DNA from: Nicotiana tabacum
Lineage: Eukaryota; Streptophyta; Magnoliopsida; Solanales; Solanaceae
Length of the DNA stretch: 64,000 nt
Direction: 5' to 3'
NCBI RefSeq assembly: GCF_000715075.1
Contig: NC_134102.1
Location: 104,978,001 to 105,042,000 of the forward strand
Shown in pieces: positions 23,581-34,144 of the stretch. Numbering within the stretch: the stretch's first letter is position 1; each line of letters opens with the position of its first letter. The position numbers and the translations under genes are program-made. Under the pieces are notes generated by a model, which saw nothing but the letters and a program-made list of their open reading frames with translations, was not told the origin of the DNA and did no database searches.

Positions 23581-23800
23581 TAATCCCACGATAGAAAGTT
23601 TGTTGGTTGTGGCCATTGGGCAAATGGTGATATGAATTGATTTTGTTATGTTGCCATTATAATTTTCCGTGTAAATTATTGTTTTGTGTGAGTTGATATT
23701 TTGAGGATATAAGGGTGGCATTCCACTGTTGATATTATGTGGGTGTAGGGGTGGCATTTCTCTGTTGTTATGTGTGTTGGGATATTGTCTGGATGGAGTG

Positions 23801-23966
23801 GCAAGGGTGGCTATAGGAGCGATAAGGGTGGCTATAGGAGAGATAAGGGTGGCTATAGGAGCGATAAGGGTGGCTATAGGAGCGATAAGGGTGGCTATTA
23901 GGGCGGAGGGATATGGGAGGCTATTATAGGAGTGATAAGGGTGGCTATAGGAGAGATAAGGGTGGC
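23801..23966. repeat. 21-bp minisatellite in left LTR of D
   Basis: Units of gataagggtggctataggag plus one base: about five in a row, then an interruption (gggcggagggatatgg), then two more. The equivalent in the right LTR (30476-30640) has about four units before the interruption, so unit number changed after insertion. Confidence 0.88.
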
Positions 23967-24382
23967 TATTGTCAGAGATGATATGTGATGATGTGGAGTT
24001 ATTGTGTTGGTGATTTTGATGTGTTATTGTGATTTTCCTAGTGTTTATTTTTATACCTTGTGCAATTTATTTTGTTGTTAGTAAATTGATAATAATCTGA
24101 TTTATGTTGAAATTGGGAGCTTGTGGTTATTGTCAGGCGGATTATAAAATGAAACGTGGGCACGAAGTGCCGGGAAAAATATGATAGTTTTATTATTGGC
24201 ACGTGAACTGTCCGTGCAGATGTGATATGGAAAATGGGCACGAGGTGCCGAGGAAATATGACGATTTAATTATGGGTACGAAGTGCCGTGAAAATATAAA
24301 AGTGGGCTAAGACCCGTGTTTACGAAAAAAATATGAAAAGGGGTGAGACCCGTATTTTTATGATTATGAAATGGGGTGTCAC

Positions 24383-24640
24383 ATGGTGACTTTTTATTGA
24401 AAGAATTATATTCAAAATATTTATTTGGAAGGATTTTTATTCAAAAAGTATTTATTGAAAGATATTTATTTGAACAAATTATATTTGGAAGAGATTTATT
24501 GAAAGATACCTATTTGAGGAAATTATGTTTGAAAGATATTTATGCAAAGAATTATATTTGAAAGATATTTATTTGAGGAAATTATATTTGAAAGAGAGTT
24601 ATTTGGAAGAATTATATGTGAAAGATATTTATTTGAATGA
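24383..24640. repeat. Degenerate tandem repeat in left LTR of D
   Basis: About eight loose copies of a 28-32 bp unit built from tgaaagatatttatttga and ggaattata. It is present again at 31060-31310 in the right LTR. Confidence 0.7.
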
Positions 24641-25257
24641 CTTGATTTAATTGGGTGTACTTATATTTATTATTTGTTGAGCGATATTAATGGTATTTTT
24701 GTTGCCATATTGTACATATCACTAGTTGATTTGTGTTGCCCTTATTGTTATTTGTTTCCTATTATTTTTGCATACTATATTACACAAGTTATTAGACTAG
24801 TGAGTGTCTTGACTGTACCTCGTCTCTACTCCACTAAGGTTAGTCTTGATACTTACTGGGTACCGACCGTGGTGTACGCATACTACACTTCTACACATTT
24901 TTATGCAGAGCCAGATTTGGGAGCTATCGAACTCGGACAGAGTTAAAGTGTGATCGCAAGGATTCAAGGTAGAGCTGCTTGGTCGTCGCAGTTCCTTAGT
25001 GTCTTTCCATTTTATTGTACTGTTAATTATTATTCATACAGTATTGAGTATTCGATCCTTGAGATTATTTCATGTATTCAGTTAGAGTTCGTGACTCAGT
25101 ATTACCAGTCTCGGGAGGTTTTTCATATTTGTTTCCGCTGTTGGTTTTGATTACCTATAAAAAAAATGGCTTGAAATGTGATTGAAATCGGCTTACCTAG
25201 TCTTAGAGATTAGGTGTCATCACGACGCCTGAGGTGGGATTTTGGGTCGTGACAAGT

Positions 25258-25272
25258 TGGTATCATAGCTCT
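25258..25272 (+). promoter_or_regulatory. Primer binding site of element D (tRNA-iMet type)
   Basis: tggtatcatagctc four bases after the LTR end resembles TGGTATCAGAGC, complementary to the initiator tRNA-Met 3' end, with one mismatch. The leader that follows (to about 25400) is shared with element E. Confidence 0.75.
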
Positions 25273-25455
25273 AGGTTCATAGGTTCTACGAGTCACGAAT
25301 GAGTCGAGTAGAGTCTTGCGGATCGGTACGGAGACGTCTGTACTTATCTTCGAGAGGCTATAGAACTGTTAGGAAATTTCCACTTCTTTCATTATTGTCA
25401 TGCGAAAATTTGTTGAATTTGGAATTTGAGCCTTTGTATATCTATTCTCTCACAA

Positions 25456-26763
25456 ATGGTAAGGACACGTGCTACCAGGTTAGCTGAGTAGGCATCCACA
25501 CATACTGTTAGGGCTGCAAGAGGCCAGGGCCGAGGTAGAGGTCGAGGAAGGGCATGTGCCACGACTGGAGCACCTGTTAAAGCAGTAGTTGAGGAGCCGC
25601 CAGTAGCTCCAGTTGGGGGACAGGTACCAGAAGCACATGTTGTTACCCCCGGACTTCAGGAGACTTTAGTACAGTTCCTAAACATGTTTGGTACATTGAC
25701 TCGGGCGGGATTGATCTCTATTTCACCAAATATTTCACAGGTTGGGGGAGGAGTTCAGACTCCTACCGCTCGTACTCCAGAGCAGCGAATTCACATTAGT
25801 CAAGTTCCGGGTGTAGTACCGGTACAACCTGTTATTCCGGGTTAGCCCGAGGCCATGCCAGGGGCATCAGAAGTAGAACAAAAGAGACTTGAGTGGTTTA
25901 AGAGGTATCGTCCACCTACTTTCAGTGGCACAGCTTCAGAGGATGCCCAAGGATTTCTAGAAAATTGTCACTGTATTCTCTGCATCATGGGTATTGTGGA
26001 AGTGAGCGGAGTTGCCTTTACTACATTTCAACTGTCAGGCGCAGCATGTCAGTGGTGGCAAATCTATGAAGAAGGTAGACCAGCCGATGCAACACCACCA
26101 ACTTGGGCTCAATTTTCGGAAATATTTTTGAAAGAGTTTGTTCCCCAGACTCTCCGAGATACGTGGCATACAGAGTTTGAACGGTTGCATCAGGGTACTA
26201 TGTCAGTGTCAGAATATGCTATCAGGTTCAGTAAATTAGCCCGTCATGCACCTATCTTGGTTCCTACAGTTAGAGAGCGAGTCCGCAGATTCATTGAGGG
26301 GCTCAATTATGATATTAAAATATGCATGGCTCGAGATTGCAAGCTGATACCCCATTTCAACAAGTAGTGGAGATTGCGAGGAGGATTGAGGGTGTTCTAA
26401 GTGAGGAAATGGAGTCTAAGGAGACCAAAAGGTCTCGAAGATCTGGAGGGTTCAGTAGATTTTACTCTTCAGCTATGACCCATTATGGCGGAGGCTCGAG
26501 CAGTCGGCCCGCTCAGTCCGCACATCAGATTACTTGGGGTGCTCTAGTAAGTTCTTATAGTGCACCACCGACACGGGATTCTTATAGTGGTTATTCCAAT
26601 TATCTGGTGCAGACTCAGTACGAGCAGTCGCGACCTCAGATATGTTGTTATGAGCGTGGTGATACTAGGCAAATTATGAGAGATTGTCCTAGACTTATGA
26701 GGGGTGGATTTTATCAGAACACTCAGGCTATGGGCCCCAATGTAGTTACTACTCCACGTACAT
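25456..26763 (+). pseudogene. Tekay-type gag of element D, broken
   Basis: ATG at 25456 starts MVRTRATRLAE, followed at once by a stop. The frame then continues with an RG-rich stretch and TPGLQETLVQFLNMFGTLT. After a TAG at 25844 comes the gag core (LEWFKRYRPPTFSGTASEDA, SGAACQWWQIYEEGRP, WAQFSEIFLKEFVPQTLRD, HQGTMSVSEYAIRFSKLARH). A frameshift near 26330 leads to VVEIARRIEGVL and a Ser/Tyr-rich tail. The zinc knuckle at about 26641-26692 reads CYERGDTRQIMRDC: the second Cys is Arg and the His is Gln, so the usual CX2CX4HX4C motif has lost two ligands. Confidence 0.86.
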
Positions 26764-26789
26764 AGCTAGTTAGAGGTGGAGGATAGGCG

Positions 26790-27030
26790 GGTAGAGGACG
26801 CCCTAGGGGGGGAGGTCCAGCCCGTTGATATATTTGTTATAGTGTGGCTGAGGTCACTGCACCAGATGGTATCGTTACAGGTATGATCCTGATCTGTTAT
26901 AAAAAAGATATATTCCTTAATTTGATTCGGTTTTGAATTTTTTAGGCGAGTCCTCCTATTATGCTCCACTTATGGGTGAGCTTCGTAATTTTATGACCTA
27001 CTTACATGTTTATCCCTGTTGGGAGGTTTG
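26790..27030 (+). pseudogene. Start of protease domain of element D, truncated
   Basis: After the gag stop, a glycine-rich spacer and an AEVTAPDGIVTG segment match the usual gag-PR junction. SYYAPLMGELRNF and YLHVYPCWEV resemble the part of the protease after its DPGST active site, but the active-site segment is degenerate. Homology ends near 27030, before RT. Confidence 0.5.
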
Positions 27031-28358
27031 ATGATGTTACCCCGTGTCTATCATTTTTATTTTTGTACACCATTGAGGGCTATAAGTCCAAACGTGACTT
27101 TTTATTACTCACTACCGTGGGTTTTGATGTGATTTCAGAATAATTGAATTCAATCTTATGAATTATATACCCTACCGGGATGAGGGTTCATTATGTGTTG
27201 TGAAAACTGTTTACGAAATTTATTGAAAAGAAAAAAGAAAGGAAATTAAAATTTTCAGTTGGCACAATGTACAAAATACTTGTGATTCGGAGTTGAGGAC
27301 GAGATCCTCACATTTTTATATGATGTGAAATATTTAAAATGGGCTACGAACCGCGGTGGAAGTTATATAAGGACGAAGTCCTTGTGGTGAGAATTTTATG
27401 AGTCTAAATTCTCCTTTTGTGAAATTAAAATTTGTACTAAAGTATTAATATGGATACATGTCTGTTAAGCTTATTTGATAATTCTTTTACGTGTTTCTGT
27501 GCATATTTATCCATAATTGTGAGAAAAATATTGAGTTTTAACCTACGAGGTGAGTGCCCAAGCGGCGTTAAATATGGCTCGTTAAGTCGGATAAATAGTT
27601 ATGAGGTCTTCATGCCTCACATTTTATTGTCAGTATTGTGAAACTTCAAAACGAGGTTTGGGTTAATATGAGGTTAATTGGCAATGTTGTAATCGATTAT
27701 GAACAACTATTAATACCAGAAATGTGGTGATGGGCATACATATGATGTGCTTCATGTCCTGATATCATTATGATAACGCAATTCTTGTAATATTGAGATT
27801 AATGTTATTGATATATACATTGTGGTGCTTTGTTGGATTGTGGATGTGTTGTTAGGAATTGTTTTGGTGTTACTCTGGCAGGTGGATAAGACCAATTATA
27901 GGGGAGACTTTGCCAAAATTTCTGAAAAATTTGGGTTAGTAATATTTGAGGGATTGAGACGTGCAACAAAAGAGATAAGTTATGTTATGTGCTTGAGGGC
28001 GAATGATCCTAAGCGAGGGAGAATGTAACATCCCAGAAAAATTTTGAAGCACTTCAACACTATCAAAAAAGTTGATGTGTGCGTAGGCACGAGTTGCTAT
28101 AGCCAGTTGAGACTAATACTGTGTGTTGATGTAAAAATCAGGCCTTTTGAAAATGTTTGGAGTGTAAGGAATTGGCTTAAAGGCTTATAAGTGTGAATAA
28201 AAGAAATAATCTCCACTGAGATAATGTTGTCGGACCCCTGTTAAATTTACGGTGACGTGGAATCACCCGTGAGTATGTGTGGAATAATGCCCTCGGCAAA
28301 TTAATGTCATCAGAATAATTCTTAGCACGTTCGAGAACGAACGTATGTTTAAGAGGGT
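27031..28358 (+). other. Non-coding 3' internal part of element D with an LTR-like start at 28026
   Basis: No pol domain was found. The segment near 27890 (ggggagactttgccaaaatt) resembles the 3' untranslated segment found before the 3' LTR in chromovirus F (gactctggcaaaatttttcc near 52370). At 28013-28037, gcgagggagaa followed by TGTAACATCCCAG looks like a PPT plus LTR start of a different family. Near 28323, a cacgttcgagaacgaacgta block then precedes the D right LTR, as in element E. The 28026-28320 stretch may be a remnant of another LTR. Confidence 0.45.
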
Positions 28359-31300
28359 GTGGTCGTTTTAATGACCCGACTTGTCGTTTTAAGAATTAAC
28401 GCCCCGTTCAGTGACTTAAGGTCTCGAGTAGCTTCGTAATATGTATTATGCCCCGCGGGTGTGGTCGAGTTTGATTTTCGGAAGATTTAGAATTAAATTG
28501 AAAGAACAATTCCTATTTAGAAGCTTAAATGGAAAGAGTTGACCAGCGAGTTGACTTTTGAGCAAACGACCACAGATTGAAATTTTTATGATGTCAATAG
28601 CTTCGTATGGTGATTTCGTACTTAGGCGTATGTTCGGATTTGGATTTGAAAGTTCGTAGGACAATTCGACGTATTTTGGCGAAAGTTGAAAAATGAAAGA
28701 TTTTTGGAAAGTCCGACCGAAGGTTGAATTTTTGATAACGAGGTCGGATTTCGATTCCGGAAATTTGAATAGCTCTATTTCATCATTTATGACTTGTGTG
28801 CAAAATTTGAAGTCATTCTGTATTGATTTGATACGTTTCGGCGCAAATAAAGAAGTTGGAAAAGTTTAAAACTCATAATTCGATTCGATACGCGATTCAT
28901 AATTTCGGCTTGTTTGACGTGGTTTAAAGCCTCGACTAAGTTCGTATTGTATTTTGGGACATGTTGGTATATTTGGTTAAAGTCCCGAGGGCCTTGGGTG
29001 AATTTCGTAAGGTTAACGGATCAATTCGGACTTGAAGAAAAGCTGCTGGAATTTATGGGCAGAATCATGAACAGTGATCGCAGTAGCGTGAACAGTGATC
29101 GCAGAAGCGTGAACAGTGCCCCACAGAAGTGTGAACAGTACTCGCAGAAGCAGAGGCAGCGCAGAAGCATGAACAGTGCCCGTAGAAGCGTGAACAATAT
29201 CCGTAGAAGCGTGAACAATGCTCGCAGAAGCGGAACTAGGCAGAAACATAAAGACCAAAAATCAGTCACTTTGCCATTTCGTTTTGAAATTTTTGGAGCT
29301 CGGTTCTTGGGCGATTTTGAGTATTGCTTCACGATTTCAACTCAAGTAAGTGTTCTATATCCTAAAGTGATTATATTTCATGAATCCATGGTTATATTCA
29401 TCGTTTAATTCGGATTTAAATGTAGGAAATCAAGATTTTTGCAAAATCTTCAAAAAACAAAAATTTAAGATTTGGAGGTCGAGTTATTATTGGAATTCGA
29501 TAAAATTGGTATGGTTGAACTCGTATCGGAATGGGTGTTTTTATTTCATAAAAATTATGTCGGGTTCCGAGAGGCGGTCCCCGCGTTGACTTTTGTTGAT
29601 TTTTGGAATAAAATTTTAAGTCGACGTATTATTATCCGAAATTGTTTCCGATGAATTTTAATGAAGTGGTACAATTAATTTGGATAGAATTGAGCTGTCC
29701 GGAGGTCAATTCAAGCAAGAAGGCAATTTTAGAAAATCGGCATAACTTCAAAAAGGCAAGTATCTTGCCTAACCTAGTGTGGGGGAATTACCCCTTAGGC
29801 ATCGAATCTTATGTGCCATTTGTGAAATGTGAAAAGCCGTATACGCAAGGTTACGAGTACGTACTCAGGCTTATATGCGCAAATTTTATTGGGTTAAAAT
29901 CTTAGGCATTATTGTGTAGTAAATTGGATAATCGTTGGCATTTATTAAATCATCTATTTGCCATGCCTAAATCCTTGTTTGTTGAATTTATTTTTATATG
30001 CCAATTTGATGTGATTGTTATTTGAATATTTATGTAATTCCGTGAGTTTGTTGGTTTGATATTTCTTGGAATTTAATCTCACTGTGGATTTTTCCTCTGC
30101 AAATAACTAATTAAATGAGCTTAAGAAGAGGTGTTTCTATAATTATTGAGAATATGGATTAATGAAGGTATGCTGAGTAATTTCTATCTATGTTGATTGT
30201 TTTTTTGGGTCTTATAAACATTGTGTGGAGCCTTAGGCTATTTGTTTTGAAATTAATTGATTTGTTGTATTCTTTGAAATTGGTTGTGGTCATTGGGCAA
30301 ATGGTGATATGAATTGATTTTGTTATGTTGCCATGATAATTTTCCGTGTAAATTGTTGTTTTGTGTGAGTTGATATTTTGAGGATATAAGGGTAGCATTC
30401 CACTGTTGATATTATGTGGGTGTAGGGGTGGCATTTCTCTGTTGTTATGTTTGTTGGGATATTGTCTAGGTGGGGTGATAAGGGTGGCTATAGGAGTGAT
30501 AAAGGTGGCTATAAGAGAGATAAGGGTGGCTATTGGAGCGATAAGAGTGGCTATTGATATTGTGAGGGCGGAGGGATAAGGGATACTATTATAGGAGTAA
30601 TAAGGGTGGCTATAGGAGAGATAAGGGTGTCTATTGTCAGGGATGATATGTGATGATGTGGAGTTATTGTGTTGGTGATTTTCATGTGTTGTTGTGATTT
30701 TCCTTGTGTTTATTTTTATACCTTGTGCAATTTGTCTTGTTGTTGGTAAATTGATAACAATCTGATTTATGTTGAAATTGGGAGCATGTGGTTATTGCCA
30801 GGCGGATTATAAAATGAAACGTGAGCACGAAGTGCCGGAGAAAATATGATGATTTTATTATTGGCATGTGAACTGTCCATGCAGATGTGATATGAAAAAT
30901 GGGCACGAGGTGCCGGGGAAATATGATGATTTAATTATGGGTACGAAGTGCCGTAAAAATATGAAAGTGCGCTAAGACCCGTGTTTACGAAAAAAATATG
31001 AAAAGGGCTGAGACCCGTATTTTTATGATTATGAAACGGGGTGTCACATGGTGACTTTTTATTGAAAGAATTATATTAAAAATATTTATTTGGAAGTATT
31101 TTTATTCAAAAAGTATTTATTGAAAGATATTTATTTGAAGAAATTATATTTGGAAGAGATTTATTGACAGATACATATTTGAGGAAATTATGTTGGAAAG
31201 AGATTTATGCAAAGAATTATATTTGAAAGATATTTATTTGAGGAAATTATATATGAAAGAGAGTTATTTAGAAGAATTATATGTGAAATATATTTATTTG

Positions 31301-31918
31301 AAGGACTTGATTTAATTGGGTGTTCTTGTATTTATTATTTGTTGAGCGATATTAATGGTGTTCTTGTTGCCCTGTTGTACATATCACTGGTTGATTTGTG
31401 TTGCCCTTATTCTTATTTGTTTCCTATTATTTTTGCATACTATATTGCACAGGTTATTAGACTAGTGAGTGTCTTGACCGTACCTCGTCTCTACTCCACT
31501 GAGGTTAGTCTTGATACTTATTGGGTACCGACCGTGGTGTACTCATACTATACTTCTGCACATTTTTGTGCAGAGCCAGGTTTTGGAGCTATCGAACTCG
31601 GACAGAGTTAAAGTGTGATCGCAAGGATTCAAGGTAGAGCTGCTTGGTCATCGCAGTTCCTTGGAGTCTTTCCATTTTATTGTACTGTTAATTATTATTC
31701 AAACAGTATTGAGTATTCGATCCTTGAGATCATTTCATGTATTCAGTTAGAGTTTGTGACTCAGTATTATCAGTCTTGGGAGATTTTCATATTTGTTTCC
31801 GCTGTTAGTTTTGATTACCTATAAAAAAAATAGCTTGAAATGTGATTGAAATCGACTTACCTAGTCTTAGAGATAAGGTGTCATCACGGCGCCTGAGGTG
31901 GGATTTTGGGTCGTGACA
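28359..31918 (+). repeat. Right LTR of element D (about 3.56 kb)
   Basis: The start is approximate (tgtggtcgttttaatgacccgac; the normal opening TGTAATGACCCGAC seems altered). The end is TTTGGGTCGTGACA at 31918. It contains a 21-bp CpG-bearing array (29060-29235), a caagtaagtg donor-like site (29343), a TACGCAAGGTTACGA block (29842) and two minisatellites shared with the left LTR. Confidence 0.82.
29060..29235. repeat. About nine 21-bp units (cgcagaagcgtgaacagt core) in right LTR of D
   Basis: The 21-bp period keeps a spurious plus-strand frame open and yields a repeating NSxRRSV heptad. Units vary at one to four positions. The equivalent segment of the left LTR is deleted. Confidence 0.88.
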
Positions 31919-31940
31919 GAACTGGTTCCTTTTAGGTGAT

Positions 31941-32396
31941 CTAAGTCATCCATAATTCTAACTTGTTCCTTTCAAAGTGATCTCTACTTAGAGCTTTTAT
32001 GAAAATGTCATCTATTTGCTTATCAGTAGCACAAAACTCCACAGTGATCAAACCCTTCTCATAGTTGTCCCTAAAAAAATGATGCCTAACATCTTTGTGC
32101 TTAGTTCTCTTGTGATGAACCAGATTCTTGGTCATACTAATTGCACTAATGTTATCACAAAAGATGGGGATATAATCTACATCAATTCCAAAGTCCATTA
32201 ATTGTTGTTTGATCCGCAATAATTGAGCACAACATGAGGCAGCAACAACATACTCAGCTTCAACAGTAGATAAGGCCACATAATTTTGCTTTTTGGTGTC
32301 CCAAGACACAAGACATGAGCCAAGAAAGTGTGCCATACATGAGGTGCTCTTTCTATACACAAGAAAACCTGCATAATCAGCATCAGCATATCCCAC
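31941..32396 (-). pseudogene. copia RNase H (fragment H)
   Basis: The frame opens MGYADADYAGFLVYRKSTSC and continues with SWDTKKQNYVALSTVEAEYV and AISMTKNLVHHKRTKH, the normal RNase H blocks of copia Pol (Asp, Glu, Asp positions kept in this stretch). The end KLELWM is near the usual Pol C-terminus. It is separated from RT by a stop and frameshift near 32400-32505. Confidence 0.86.
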
Positions 32397-32504
32397 TAAG
32401 TTGAAATTACTACATTTTGGATATCATAGAAAGAGGTCAGTGGTGTCTTTTAGGTATCTCAAGATCCTCTTGACAGCAGTCAAGTGAGACTCCTTTGGAT
32501 TTGC

Positions 32505-33578
32505 CTAAAATCTAGTACAAAGGCCTACACTGAAAACAATATCAGGTCTACTAGCAGTGAGATATAACAAAGAGCCAATCATTCCCCTATACAACTTCTG
32601 ATCAACAGATAAACCAGGTTCATCTACATCCAATTTTGTTGTTGTTGCTATATGAGTGTCAATTTCTTTGGAATCTTCCATTTTAAACCTTTTAAGCAAC
32701 TCTTTCACATACTTCTGTTGATAGATCATAGTTCCATTTGAATTTTGCTTAATTTGCAAGCCTAAAAAGAAATTAAGCTCACCCATCATACTCATTTCAA
32801 ATTCACTCCCTATTAGTTTAGCAAATTCTTTACTTAACTTATTCGTAGTTGCTCCAAAGATTATATCATGAACATATATCTGAACTACCAAGAGATCTTT
32901 ACCTTTCTCTTTCAAGAATAAAGAATTGTCAATTTTACCTCTTTTGTATCCATGCTCAAGCAAGAATTTTGATAATCTTTCATACCATGCTCTTGGAGCC
33001 TGCTTGATCCCATTAAGTGCCTTGTTAAGTTTGTACACATGATCAGGACATTCCTTGCTTTCAAAGCCTGGAGGTTGCTTGACAAACACTTCTTCCTTTA
33101 GATAGCCATCGAGGAAGGCACTCTTAACATCCATCGGATGGAGAGTGAATTCCATATAAGCAACAAAGGCTATAAGGAGTCTAATTGCCTCCAATCTTGC
33201 AACTGGAGTAAAAGTCTCATCATAGTCTATGCCCTCCTCTTGACTATATCCTTGAACTACCAATCTTGCCTTATTCCTTGTAACTGTTCCATCTTCGTCA
33301 AGTTTGTTTCTGAAGACCCATTTTGTGCCAATTACTAATATGTCTTTGGGTCTTGGTACTAGAGGCCAAACTTGACTTCTCTCAAATTGGTTGAGTTCAT
33401 CTTGCATTGCATTCACCCAGTTTGCATCCTGCAAAGCCTTAGCAATATTTTTAGGTTCAATAAGAGATAAAAAAAAAGCACAAAGATTCTTCAAAGAAGA
33501 TCTGGTTTTGATTCCATAGGTTGGGTCAGTAATTATGTTCTCAATGGGATGAGAACTTTGATACTTGTAAGGTTTCAC
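32505..33578 (-). pseudogene. copia reverse transcriptase with mutated active site (fragment H)
   Basis: A 357-codon open frame covers almost the whole RT: WVNAMQDELNQFERSQVW, VIGTKWVFRNKLDEDG, NKARLVVQGYSQEEGIDYDE, DVKSAFLDGYLKEEVFVKQP and KQAPRAWYERLSKFLLEHGY. The catalytic YVDD box reads YVHD (IYVHDIIFGAT, about 32867-32899 on the minus strand): the first Asp is His, which should abolish polymerisation. The thumb segment FFLGLQIKQ follows. The frame is open although the active site is lost, so the change may be recent relative to the rest of the decay. Confidence 0.88.
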
Positions 33579-33701
33579 AACCAGCTGGTTTCCCTTAGAT
33601 GTTCCTTCAATGTTTTGTTACTGAGGAACAGGTTCATGGACAGGTTCCCTCGAGGTTTGAGGATCAGCTCCTCTTTGTTCAGTTCCCCCTATCAAGTTGC
33701 C

Positions 33702-34079
33702 CTAGGTGGAAGAACCTGTTCCATCCCATGTTCCTTCCTCTAGTGCAGCTTCAGTATAGGCTGTGGTTTCATTTGAGTTTCTGACCAACCCAATTGCTTC
33801 ATCATCATGTTCCTGCCTCTCAGAAAGAATGTTAGTTTCATCAAAAACCACATGTACACTTTCTTCTACACACATAGTTCTTTTGTTATAGATCTTATAC
33901 GCTTTGCTATGTGATGAATATCCCAAGAATACTCCCTCATCACGTCTGGGATCAAACTTACCTAGGGAGTTTTTACCATTATTGTGCACAAAGCACTTAT
34001 ATCCAAACGCCCTAAGATGGGATATGTTTGGCTTTCTCCCTTTAAGTAACTCATAGGGAGTCTTCTCAAAATTTAGCAA
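33702..34079 (-). pseudogene. copia integrase C-terminal part (fragment H)
   Basis: Begins KTPYELLKGRKPNISHLRAF, then GYKCFVHNNGK, KFDPRRDEGVFLGYSSHSKA and VHVVFDETN: the conserved region after the integrase core in copia Pol. The catalytic core itself lies upstream of the break at 34114 and is absent. A frameshift separates it from RT between 33578 and 33702. Confidence 0.87.
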
Positions 34080-34131
34080 ATTTAGCTGATTTTGAGAATG
34101 CTAAATTTGCTGATATTGGGTCGTGACAATA

Positions 34132-34144
34132 TGGTATCAGAGCA
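34132..34144 (+). promoter_or_regulatory. Primer binding site of element E (tRNA-iMet type)
   Basis: TGGTATCAGAGCA lies 3 bases after GGGTCGTGACA, an exact match to the usual initiator-Met PBS. Confidence 0.88.

Larger units (their letters stand above)
23593..25254 (+). repeat. Left LTR of element D, 5' part missing
   Basis: Matches 30284-31918 of the right LTR closely over about 1.6 kb. About 1.9 kb of the LTR 5' side is absent. The junction contains TTGGTTGTGG, which also occurs at the equivalent point of the intact copy. It ends TTGGGTCGTGACA, followed by a PBS. Confidence 0.85.
23593..31918 (+). mobile_element. Tekay-type element D, left LTR truncated, pol largely deleted
   Basis: A truncated left LTR (23593-25254), PBS, gag, a protease stub, non-coding sequence and a right LTR (about 28359-31918) lie in one orientation. 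The two LTRs align from 23593/30284 to the shared end GGGTCGTGACA. RT, RNase H and integrase are absent between 27030 and 28359, so the copy is non-autonomous. Confidence 0.8.
31919..34114 (-). mobile_element. Ty1/copia fragment H (Maximus/SIRE-like), minus strand
   Basis: A minus-strand copia pol fragment holding the end of integrase, RT and RNase H, without gag or LTRs. It lies exactly between the GGGTCGTGACA end of LTR D (31918) and a second attgggtcgtgaca (34115-34128) that belongs to element E. An inverted repeat (34075-34086 / 34100-34111) sits at the right junction. Confidence 0.85.

Noticed and set aside
23729..23929. Plus-strand frame with repeated RVAIGAI heptads
   Set aside because: Produced by a 21-bp minisatellite in an LTR; the matching frame in the other LTR copy is not kept.
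23801..23966. CRISPR-like array
   Set aside because: Units are directly adjacent with no unique spacers, and the sequence is a plant LTR; it is a minisatellite.
28914..29408. 164-codon frame rich in NSxRRSV repeats
   Set aside because: The 21-bp array in the LTR of element D keeps the frame open; it lies wholly inside an LTR and has no known domain.
28359..31918. Right LTR of D as the missing 5' LTR of element E
   Set aside because: Its opening and body differ from LTR E (TAATGACCCGACTTGTCG versus TGTAACGACCTGACCAGTCG), so they are different families.
34132..34144. tRNA gene remnants at the sites TGGTATCAGAGC and similar
   Set aside because: These are only about 13 bases long, sit just after LTR ends and are complementary to tRNA 3' ends; they are primer binding sites, not tRNA genes.
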